NCBI GenBank assembly: GCA_000018565.1
Contig: CP000875.1
Location: forward strand, 5,037,199-5,101,198
Source: Herpetosiphon aurantiacus DSM 785
GTDB taxonomy: Bacteria; Chloroflexota; Chloroflexia; Chloroflexales; Herpetosiphonaceae
Direction of reading: 5' to 3'
Length of the DNA: 64,000 bases
The position numbers and the translations under genes are program-made. The notes beneath the pieces are model-generated. The model did not search any database. It saw nothing but the letters and a program-made list of their open reading frames with translations, and was not told the origin of the DNA. Shown here piece after piece: positions 10,472 to 19,300 of this stretch (position 1 is its first letter; each line of letters opens with the position of its first letter).

Positions 10472-10520
10472 AGGCGTCCGGCGGAGATACGGCCATCCGC
10501 GTATCCGCCGCCGGACGCCT
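10472..10520 (+). other. Intergenic hairpin between ACP and acyl dehydrogenase genes
   Basis: Left arm 10472-10491 and right arm 10500-10520 are reverse complements with one bulged or mismatched position (core GGCGTCCGGCGG / CCGCCGGACGCC) and a loop of about 8 bases. No T-tract follows, so it is not a classical intrinsic terminator. It may stabilise or process the polycistronic mRNA or reduce downstream translation. Confidence 0.6.
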
Positions 10521-10548
10521 GTGCGCCTGGCGCCTGGAGGAATAGTGA

Positions 10549-11679
10549 ATGCGAATCGAGCTTACTGAACAGCAAGCCAGCGCGAAGGCGGCGTTTCGTG
10601 CCTTCGTCGATCATGAAATCGTGCCATACGCCGACCAATTCGATCGCGAGGAGCGCGTCCCGGCGGCCGTTATCCAAAAGCTGGCCCGCGAGGGCTACTT
10701 GGGCCAGGTCGTTCCCGAAGAGCAAGGCGGCACCGGCAGCGATATGGTCACCTTTGGTATCCTCAACGAGGAGTTGGGGCGCGGCTGCTCATCGATCCGG
10801 AGCCTGCTGACGGTGCATAGCATGGCGGCGTTCGCCGTGTTGAAGTGGGGCAGCGCAGACCACAAAAGCCGCTTTCTGTCCCGGCTGGTCAGCGGTGAGA
10901 TCATCGGCGCGTTTGCCTTGAGTGAGCCGAACGTCGGCAGCGACGCCAAAAGCGTCGAAACTTCCGCCCGTTTGGTCGGCGACCGCTACGTGCTCAACGG
11001 GCGCAAGCGCTGGATGACCTTCGGCCAGATCGCCGATGTGTTCCTGCTGTTCGCCCAGGTCGAGGGCAAGGTGACGGCCTTCCTGGTCGAAAGGAACAGC
11101 CCCGGTTTCTCGACCGAGCCAATCACAGGCATCCTGGGCACCCGCGGCTCCATGCTTGCCGAACTGCGCTTGGACGATTGCGAGATCCCTAAGGAAAATC
11201 GCCTCGGCGGGCTGGGCTTCGGCCTAGCGGCGATCGGCACGTCGGCCCTGGACATCGGCCGCTACAGCGTCGCTTGGGGCAGCGTTGGCATCGCCCAGGC
11301 ATGCCTGGAAGCCTGCGTGGAGTATACCAGCACCCGGCGGCAGTTCGGCGTGCCGATCAAAGATCACGATCTGGTGCGCCAGATGATGACCAATATGATC
11401 ACGAACACCAAGGCGGCCCGCATGCTGTGCTATCAGGCCGGCTATCTCAAGGATAGCGGCGACTCGCGCACGGTGATGGAAACATGGATCGCCAAATACT
11501 TCGCCTCAACCGCAGCCATGAAGATCGCTGCGGACGCCGTCCAGCTCCACGGCGCCAACGGCTGCAGCGAGGAGTATCCGGTGCAGCGTTACTTCCGCGA
11601 CGCCAAGATCATGGAAATCATCGAGGCCAGCACCCAGCTCCAACAGATGAACATCGCCCAGTACGCCTACGAGTACTAA
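10549..11679 (+). CDS. Acyl-ACP dehydrogenase of the hydroxymalonyl cassette (FkbI/ZmaE-like)
   Basis: A 376-residue flavin-dependent acyl-CoA dehydrogenase family protein, about the normal family length. GGAGG at 10536-10540 lies 8 bases before the ATG. Visible family motifs are ALSEPNVGSD (flavin/substrate region), the arginine-rich TRRQFGVPI helix, and a C-terminal QRYFRDAKIMEIIEAST segment that carries the glutamate at the catalytic-base position (IIEAS replacing the more usual IYEGT). In FkbI-type pathways it oxidises the glyceryl-ACP made by the FkbH partner, with the hydroxyacyl dehydrogenase completing the oxidation. Gene order (dehydrogenase, ACP, acyl dehydrogenase, HAD protein) supports a single cassette. 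FAD binding and the ACP substrate are inferred from the family. Confidence 0.92.
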   Translation: MRIELTEQQASAKAAFRAFVDHEIVPYADQFDREERVPAAVIQKLAREGYLGQVVPEEQGGTGSDMVTFGILNEELGRGCSSIRSLLTVHSMAAFAVLKWGSADHKSRFLSRLVSGEIIGAFALSEPNVGSDAKSVETSARLVGDRYVLNGRKRWMTFGQIADVFLLFAQVEGKVTAFLVERNSPGFSTEPITGILGTRGSMLAELRLDDCEIPKENRLGGLGFGLAAIGTSALDIGRYSVAWGSVGIAQACLEACVEYTSTRRQFGVPIKDHDLVRQMMTNMITNTKAARMLCYQAGYLKDSGDSRTVMETWIAKYFASTAAMKIAADAVQLHGANGCSEEYPVQRYFRDAKIMEIIEASTQLQQMNIAQYAYEY

Positions 11680-11709
11680 GGCATTTACATAACGAAAGGA
11701 ACCTTGCCA

Positions 11710-12780
11710 ATGGCCGTGCAGCAGACCGCCGAGCTGATCAAAGAAGAGAAAAAAAACAAATCGGTCAAGTGTGTCGTCTGGGATCTCGACAACACGGTGT
11801 GGAAGGGCATCCTGCTCGAAGACGAGCATGTCACGCCCTTCCCCAACGTCGTCGCGGTGATCAAAGAGCTTGACAGCCGCGGCATCCTCAACTCGATCTC
11901 AAGCCGCAACGACCATGACCTAGCCGTGGCCAAGCTCGAGGAGCTGGGCCTGCTTGAGTATTTCCTGTACCCTCAGATCAACTGGAACTCCAAGGCCTCC
12001 TCGATCAAGGAGATTGCCAAGCTGATTAACATCGGCCTCGATACCTTCGCCTTCGTTGACGACCAGCCCTTCGAGCGCGAAGAAGTCACCTTCGAAATCC
12101 CCGACATTCTGTGCATCGACGCGCTCGACGGCGAGAAAATCCTCGACATGCCGGAGATGATGCCGCGCTTTATCACCGAGGACTCCCGGCTGCGCCGCCA
12201 GATGTACCAGAGTGATATCTCGCGCAACGGGGCCGAGCAAGAGTTTCAAGGCTCCAACGAAGAGTTCCTGGCTACGCTGAAGATGGTCTTCACGCTGGCC
12301 CCGGCCCAGGAGGATGACCTGCAACGGGCCGAAGAGCTGACCCTGCGCACCAACCAGCTCAACACCACCGGCTACACCTACTCTTACGACGAACTCAACG
12401 CGTTCCGCCACTCGGGCCGCCACAAGCTCTACATCGCCTCGCTGGACGATAAGTACGGCACCTACGGCAAAATCGGCCTGACTCTGGTCGAGTGCGGCGA
12501 GGAGATTTGGACAATCAAGCTGCTGCTGATGTCCTGCCGGGTCATGTCGCGGGGCGTGGGCACGATTATGATCAACCACGTTATGAACGAGTGCAAGCGG
12601 GCCGGGCGCCGCCTCCAAGCCGAGTTCGTTTCCAACAACCGCAACCGCATGATGTATATCACCTATAAGTTCGGCGGCTTCAACGAGGTCAACCGGATCG
12701 ATGATCTGGTGATTTTCGAGAACGATCTGTCCAATATCCAACCGTTCCCGGAGTACGTCAAGGTCAACATTCTGGATTAG
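11710..12780 (+). CDS. FkbH-like HAD-family glyceryl-ACP synthase
   Basis: A 356-residue protein of the FkbH family. The N-terminal HAD motif VVWDLDNTVW has the DxDxT pattern, followed by SSRNDHD and AFVDDQPFERE, both characteristic of FkbH proteins. The C-terminal part contains the family block beginning LRTNQLNTTGY and a GNAT-like LYIASLDDKYGTYGKIGL segment. Family members take 1,3-bisphosphoglycerate, dephosphorylate it and load a D-glyceryl group on the partner ACP, the first step toward hydroxymalonyl-ACP or methoxymalonyl-ACP. The ATG at 11710 is used, with AAGGA at 11696-11700; a TTG two codons earlier is possible. No FkbG-type O-methyltransferase is present in the cassette, so the unmethylated hydroxymalonyl unit is the simpler prediction. 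Confidence 0.95.
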   Translation: MAVQQTAELIKEEKKNKSVKCVVWDLDNTVWKGILLEDEHVTPFPNVVAVIKELDSRGILNSISSRNDHDLAVAKLEELGLLEYFLYPQINWNSKASSIKEIAKLINIGLDTFAFVDDQPFEREEVTFEIPDILCIDALDGEKILDMPEMMPRFITEDSRLRRQMYQSDISRNGAEQEFQGSNEEFLATLKMVFTLAPAQEDDLQRAEELTLRTNQLNTTGYTYSYDELNAFRHSGRHKLYIASLDDKYGTYGKIGLTLVECGEEIWTIKLLLMSCRVMSRGVGTIMINHVMNECKRAGRRLQAEFVSNNRNRMMYITYKFGGFNEVNRIDDLVIFENDLSNIQPFPEYVKVNILD

Positions 12781-12895
12781 GCCTGGCCGCGCCGACCGGG
12801 GCGTGGTTATTTGTCGGACGCATGTTTCTCAATCTGGCTGACGGGCAGGCGCTTGGCTTCGCGGGCGCGTCTGCCCCGCCCATCGAAGGATTACC

Positions 12896-15800
12896 ATGTA
12901 CACAAAAGAAGAACTCTTGAAGCGGCGCGCCCAGCTTTCGGCCAATCAGCGCACGATGCTGGACAAGCAACTCCGTGGGGAAGCGATGCTCCAGGCCGAT
13001 CCAGGCTACGCCGCGATCGGCAAACGGCCGGCCGATGCGCCGACGCCGCTGTCTTTTTCCCAGGAGCGCCTCTGGTTTTTGCAGCAGCTTGACCCCGCCA
13101 ACGCCGCGTTCAATGGCCTGCGGCCCATGATGATCGCCGGTCCGCTGGACATCGATCTGATCAACCGTGTCGCCAGGGAGATGTACCGGCGCCACGAGAT
13201 CCTGCGCACCAGCTTCCGCTTGATCGATGGTGCTCCATGCCAGATCGTGGACCAGGATCTGCCCCGCACCTACGCCGTGCCGGTCATCGATCTGGGCCAC
13301 CTGCCGCCCGGCGACGCCGAGGCCGAGGCACGCCGGCTGATGGCCGAGGAGGCGCGCACGCCGTTTGACATGGGCCAGGCACCGATGATGCGTCTCACTC
13401 TGATCAGCCTGGACGCCGCCGAGCATGCGCTGCTGCTGAGCCTTCACCATATCGCCTATGATGAATGGTCTAATCAGGTGCTGGTCGATGAGTTCTCCGT
13501 GTTGTATCGGGCCTTCGCCCAGGGCCAACCCTCGCCCTTGCCCGAGCTGCCGATCCAGTACGGCGATTACGCCTACTGGCAGCGCGAGTGGTTGCAGGGA
13601 TCGGTGCTGGAAGCCCAGCTCGCCTACTGGGCCGAGCAGCTCGGCGGCGCGCTGCCGACCCTGGATCTGCCGACCGACCATCCCCGGCCTGCGGTCCAGA
13701 ACTTCCGCCTCCGTACCGAGCAGACCCTTCTGCCCGCCGAGCTGGCCGCCGCCCTGCGGGCGATGAGCCAGAAGGAAGGCGTGACCCTGTTTATGGCCCT
13801 GCTAAGTGCCTTCAAAACCCTGCTTTTTTACTATACAAATCAACCTGAGAGCATTGTCGGCACCTTTATCGCCGGGCGGAGCCGGCCGGAACTTGAGCGA
13901 CTGATCGGCTTTTTTGTTAATTCGCTGCCGCTGCGCAGCGACCTTACCGGCGATCCCACCTTCTCCGAGGTGCTCAAGCAGGTGCGCGCGGTGACCCTGG
14001 GCGCCTACAACCACCAGGATGTGCCTATCGAGAAGCTGATCGAGACCTTCACGCCCAAGCGTGACCTCAGCCGAACGGCTATCTACCAGGCGATGTTTGT
14101 CTTGCAGAACGTTCCCAAGCCCGGTGATGCCGCCGAGCCGTCGGCCCTAGTGATCCGCGAGTGGCAGGATGCCGACGCTTCGGCCGGCGCCGACCTCCAA
14201 TGCGACATTACCCTGATGGTCTACGAGTTGCCGGATGGCGGCCTGCGCTGCCAGTTCGAGTACGACTCGTCACTGTTCGAGGCGGCGACGATCCAACGCA
14301 TGCTCGCTCAATTCGAGACTCTGCTCGCGGCGGTCTCCAGCAACCCCGGCCAGCGCCTCTCGCGTTTGTCCTTGCTGACCGACCAAGAGCGCCAGCAGGT
14401 GCTCTATGACTGGAATGCCACTGCGGTGCCGTTCGCCGTGGACAGCTGCATCCATACGCTGTTCGAGTCCCAGGCGGCCAGAGCACCCCAGGCCATCGCC
14501 CTAGTGCATGGCAAGGAGCGTCTGACCTACGGCGAGCTTAACCGGCGGGCCAACCAGCTGTCCCACTACCTGCGCACGAGCGGAGTGGGCTCCGGGGGTT
14601 TTGTCGGGCTGGCCCTGGAGCGATCGGTGGAAATGGTGGTCGCGGTGTTGGGGGTGCTCAAGGCCGGCGCCGCCTATGTCCCACTCGACCCGACCTATCC
14701 GGCGGCGCGCCTCCAGTTTATGCTCGCGGACGCCGACGTCGGCTTCGTGCTGACCACGGGGCGCCTGCGTGATCGTCTGGCCGGCACGGACCGCACGCTC
14801 CTGGAGTGGGAAGCGCTCGGAAACCTGGACGCGTATCCGCCCGACGATCCGCCGGCTCGCGCAACTGCCGCAAGCCCGGCCTATGTGATCTACACCTCGG
14901 GATCAACTGGCCAGCCCAAAGGAGTGGTCGTGCCCCACGGCGCGCTCGTCCAGACCTACCACACCTGGGAGTCAGCCTACGGCTTGGATGGCGCCGTGCG
15001 CTGTCATTTGCAGATGGCAGCGTTCTCCTTCGATGTCTGCGCCGGCGATCTTATCCGCGCGCTCGGCTCCGGGGGCACTCTCGTGATCTGCCCGCGCGAC
15101 ACGCTGCTCGCCCCCGCCGACCTGCACGCGCTGATCGTCGCCGAGGGCGTGGACTGCGCCGAATTCGTGCCGGCGGTGTTGCGCGAGCTCGTCGCCTACC
15201 TGGAAGGCTCCGGCGGCGACCTGGGCTCTATGCGCCTGCTGATCGCCGGTTCGGATACCTGGTACGGCGAAGAGTATGCCCGGGTCGCCCGCCTCTGCGG
15301 CCCTGACACCCGCCTGGTCAATTCCTACGGCGTCACCGAGGCCGTGATCGACAGCACCTACTTCGAGGCCGGCGCGGCTGCCGAACTGCCCGCCAGACGC
15401 CAGGTGCCGATCGGCCGGCCATTCGCGGCGACCCGGGCGTATGTGCTCAATCGGCTCGGTCAGCCGCAGCCGATCGGCGTGCCCGGCGAACTCTATCTCG
15501 GCGGCTCGCGGCTGGCGCTGGGCTACTGGCGGCGCCCCGGATTAACCGCCGAGCGTTTTGTTCCCGATCCCTTCGCCGGGGAACCAGGCGCACGGATGTA
15601 CCGCACCGGCGATGCCGCCCGCTTCCGCGCCGACGGCACGATCGAGTTTCTCGGTCGGATCGACCAGCAGGTCAAGTTGCACGGTGTCCGCATCGAACTG
15701 GGCGAGATCGAGGCCATCCTGCTCCAGCAGCCCGGCGTCATCCAGGCCGCCGCCGCCATCCGCGAAAATCAACTCGGCCACCCCATCCTGGTAGCCTACC

Positions 15801-16276
15801 TTGTGACCGACGCGCTAGGCGATGAAGCGGCCTTGCGGGCGGCTCTGCGCGAACGGCTGCCCGAGCATATGGTCCCTGCGGCGACTATCATCCTCCCGTC
15901 CCTGCCGCTAACTCCCAACGGCAAGATCGACCGCCAAGCCCTGCCAGAGCCTGACCTTGGCAGATCGGAGATGAGCGCCGCCTACGAGGCGCCTGGGAGC
16001 CTGATCGAGGAAACGCTGGCCGAGATCTGGGGCGAAGTCCTCAAGCGCGAACAGGTCGGCATTCGCGATAACTTCTTCGAGCTTGGCGGCCACTCGTTGC
16101 TGATCACCCAGGTGATCTACCGGGCCAATGAGGCGTTTGAGCTTAATCTACCCCTACGCAGCCTTTTTGAGGAGCCGACGATCGCGGATTTCGCCCTGAG
16201 GGTCGAGGAAGCGCTCCTCGACAAACTTGAGCAACTCGACGATGAGGAAGCCCAGCAGCTGATCGAGGGGTTGTAG
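12896..16276 (+). CDS. Non-ribosomal peptide synthetase, single module C-A-PCP (ornithine-like pocket)
   Basis: A 1,126-residue single-module NRPS, preceded by GAAGGA 5 bases before the ATG. An N-terminal helix (RRAQLSANQ) precedes the C domain, whose active motif is HHIAYDEW at 184-190, with Glu in place of the usual Gly. The A domain has YTSGSTGQPKG near 664. Reading pocket positions by alignment to GrsA gives D-V-G-E-L-A-S-I-D, close to the ornithine code DVGEIGSID. Acidic E278 and D331 fit a basic side chain; I infer ornithine or a relative. The PCP serine is Ser1067. There is no epimerase or TE. The C domain probably condenses the polyketide from the upstream PKS onto this residue. The tail ending DDEEAQQLIEGL looks like a docking segment. 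The next NRPS begins with an A domain, so transfer of this chain is not explained by simple colinearity. Confidence 0.95.
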   Translation: MYTKEELLKRRAQLSANQRTMLDKQLRGEAMLQADPGYAAIGKRPADAPTPLSFSQERLWFLQQLDPANAAFNGLRPMMIAGPLDIDLINRVAREMYRRHEILRTSFRLIDGAPCQIVDQDLPRTYAVPVIDLGHLPPGDAEAEARRLMAEEARTPFDMGQAPMMRLTLISLDAAEHALLLSLHHIAYDEWSNQVLVDEFSVLYRAFAQGQPSPLPELPIQYGDYAYWQREWLQGSVLEAQLAYWAEQLGGALPTLDLPTDHPRPAVQNFRLRTEQTLLPAELAAALRAMSQKEGVTLFMALLSAFKTLLFYYTNQPESIVGTFIAGRSRPELERLIGFFVNSLPLRSDLTGDPTFSEVLKQVRAVTLGAYNHQDVPIEKLIETFTPKRDLSRTAIYQAMFVLQNVPKPGDAAEPSALVIREWQDADASAGADLQCDITLMVYELPDGGLRCQFEYDSSLFEAATIQRMLAQFETLLAAVSSNPGQRLSRLSLLTDQERQQVLYDWNATAVPFAVDSCIHTLFESQAARAPQAIALVHGKERLTYGELNRRANQLSHYLRTSGVGSGGFVGLALERSVEMVVAVLGVLKAGAAYVPLDPTYPAARLQFMLADADVGFVLTTGRLRDRLAGTDRTLLEWEALGNLDAYPPDDPPARATAASPAYVIYTSGSTGQPKGVVVPHGALVQTYHTWESAYGLDGAVRCHLQMAAFSFDVCAGDLIRALGSGGTLVICPRDTLLAPADLHALIVAEGVDCAEFVPAVLRELVAYLEGSGGDLGSMRLLIAGSDTWYGEEYARVARLCGPDTRLVNSYGVTEAVIDSTYFEAGAAAELPARRQVPIGRPFAATRAYVLNRLGQPQPIGVPGELYLGGSRLALGYWRRPGLTAERFVPDPFAGEPGARMYRTGDAARFRADGTIEFLGRIDQQVKLHGVRIELGEIEAILLQQPGVIQAAAAIRENQLGHPILVAYLVTDALGDEAALRAALRERLPEHMVPAATIILPSLPLTPNGKIDRQALPEPDLGRSEMSAAYEAPGSLIEETLAEIWGEVLKREQVGIRDNFFELGGHSLLITQVIYRANEAFELNLPLRSLFEEPTIADFALRVEEALLDKLEQLDDEEAQQLIEGL

Positions 16277-16328
16277 CAGCAATCGGGTGTCACTAGGAGC
16301 CAGTTAGTTCTCTCAGTAGGAGTGTTAA

Positions 16329-19300
16329 ATGTTGGGACTCAATTCTTCCTTGCCATTGCCCGAAGGGCAACCGGACCAGCCAATTGACCTCACGGCAATG
16401 GCAGCGTTGGACGCCCAACAGGCGTGGAACGCGACTTACAGCGACTATCCTGCTGATATCTGCATCCATGAGTTGGTGGAGATCCAGGCCGCGCAGACAC
16501 CCGATACACTTGCCCTCGCCGACCCGCTGGCTCAGGTCACCTACTGGCAGCTAAGCAAGCGTAGCAACCAGCTCGCCCATTATCTGCTGGCCCAAGGCGT
16601 TACCCCTGACACACCGGTTGCGGTGTGCATACCGCGCTCGACGGATCTGGTGGTGGCACTGCTGGGCATTCTGAAGGCCGGCGGGGCGTATCTGCCGCTT
16701 GACCCGGCCTATCCGGCCGAGCGCTTGACCTTTATGCTGGAGGACTCTCAGACGCCGCTCGTGCTCACGCGCGCTGGATTGCTCCGGCCCGAGGACGGTC
16801 TGCCGAAAACCGTCAAGCGGATCGCGCTTGATGATATGGCGGGTCTACTGGCCAATCAGCCGACCAGCGCGCCGTCCAGCCAGGTCGGCCCGGCCAACCT
16901 GGCCTATGTGATCTATACGTCCGGCTCAACCGGCCGTCCCAAAGGCGTGGCCATCGAGCATCGCAGTGCGATCAACCTGATCACCTGGCACCAGCGGGAA
17001 TTCGCCGTCGGCGCCGGCGACCGGGCCACCCAGGTCGCCAGCCCGGCCTTCGATGCGGCCGTCTGGGAGATTTGGCCCTATCTTACGACCGGGGCCAGTC
17101 TGCATATTCCGGCCGAGGAGCTGCGGTTGCTCCCGATGGAACTCAAGGATTGGATGGTCAGCCAGGCGATCACTATGTCGTTTCTGCCCACACCGATCGC
17201 CGAGCGCATCATTGCCCTGCCCTGGGACGGACCATGCTCGCTGCGAGTGCTGCTGACCGGCGGCGACCGTCTCCAGCGGCATCCCGACCACGAGTTGCCC
17301 TTTGTGCTGGTTAACAACTATGGCCCGACCGAGAATGCGGTTGTGAGCACCTCCGGACTGGTCGAGCTGGGCGCGGACCACGGCCAGCCCCCCTCGATCG
17401 GCCGGTCGATCGCCAACACCGAGGCCTATATCCTTGACTCGGCCATGCAACCGGTGGCGGTCGGCGCGCCCGGCGAGTTGTACGTCGGCGGCGTCGGGCT
17501 GGCGCGCTACTATCTCAACCGGCCCGACCTTACCGCCGAGCGCTTTGTTCCGCACCCGTTCAGCCGCCGCCCTGGCAGCCGGCTCTACCGCACCGGTGAT
17601 CGCTGTCAGTACCGAGCTGACGGCTCGATCGAGTTTTTGGGCCGCATCGACTTTCAGGTGAAAGTGCGCGGTTTCCGCATCGAGCTTGGCGAGATCGAGG
17701 TCTGCCTGGTCGGGCATCCAGCGGTCAAGGAAGCCGTCGCGGCGATCCAGGAGATGCCCAGCGGCGCCAATCGGCTGGTGGCGTTTGTCGCTCAACGCCC
17801 CGGCTCGGCGGTCGATAAAGCCGTTCTCAAGGAGTACTTGGGTCAGCACTTGCCAGAGTATATGGTTCCGACGGCGATCACAACCATCGACTCGTTCCCG
17901 CTCACCCCAAATGGCAAGATCGACCGCCGGGCGCTCCTGCTCCAGGCCGTCGTGCCAGCGGCCGGCGACCGAACCGCCCCGGCCACGCCAGTCGAGGCGC
18001 AGGTCGCCGCGATCTGGGCCGAGGTATTCAGCATGCCGGAGATTGGTATCCACAGCAACTTTTTCGACTTGGGCGGGCACTCGCTGCTGGCCACCCAGAT
18101 TGTTTCACGTGTCAACCAGACCTTCGGGGCGGCGCTGCCGATGCGCCAGCTCTTCGATACGCCAACCATCGCCGGCTTGGCGGCGGTGATCGGCGCTGCT
18201 GGCGGCCAGCCGGCGGTCTTTGGGTCGATCACCGCCCAGGATTACCCCACCGGGGCGGTGCTGCCGCTCTCGTTCGCCCAGGAGCGCCTCTGGTTTCTCA
18301 ACCAGCTTGATCCGGCGAGCGTGGCGTATACGATCCCGCTGGCCTGGCGTATCTCCGGTGAGGTCGATGAAGCGGCGCTCAGGCGAGCGCTCAACGATCT
18401 GGCCATGCGCCACGCGCCGTTGCGTAGCACCTTTCCCACCGTCGATGGGAGGCCGGTCGCCCGCCTCAGCGAGCAGACCCCTATCCCGTTCGAGGCCATC
18501 GACTTGGGCGGGCTGGATGGCGCGGCCAGGGTGGGCGAGGCCGAGCGTTATCTGCTGGCTGAGGCCGGCCGCCCCTTCGACCTCGCCGAAGGGCCGCTGC
18601 TGCGCGGAGTGCTGATTCGTCTGGATTCGGCCGATCACCTGTTTGCGCTCATCATTCACCATATCATCTTTGACGGCTGGTCGGTGGACATTTTTACCCG
18701 CGAGCTGGTGGCCCTGTATACGGCGGCGCTGGCTGGCGCGGATGCCGGGTTGCCGGCGTTGCCGATCCAGTATGCCGATTACGCCCGCTGGCAGCGGCGC
18801 TGGCTCCAGGGCGAGGCGCTGGAGGCGCAGGTCAACTACTGGAAGCGCCACCTGGACGATGCGCCGGCCGCGATCGACCTGCCAACCGATCGCCCGCGTC
18901 CGCCCGTCCAGACGTTCAACGGTGCCCTAGAACGCTTTGTCATCCCCGCCGATTTGACTGCGCGCCTGCGCACGCTGGCCATCCGCGAAAACGCCACCAT
19001 GTTTATGGCATCGCTGGCAGTCTTTAATATCCTGCTGGCCCGTTACAGCGGCCAGCGCGATCTGGTTGTCGGCACGCCGATCGCCGGGCGTCACCAGCTG
19101 GAGACTGAGCCGTTGATCGGCATGTTCGTCAATACCCTAGCGTTGCGCACCGTGATCCGTGGCAATCCAAGCTTTTTGGATGTGCTTGCGCAGGTGCGCG
19201 AAACAACCCTGGGGGCTTACAGCCACCAGGACCTGCCATTTGAGAAGTTGGTCGAGGTGCTCCACCCCGTCCGCGACCTCAGCTACACCCCGATTTTCCA

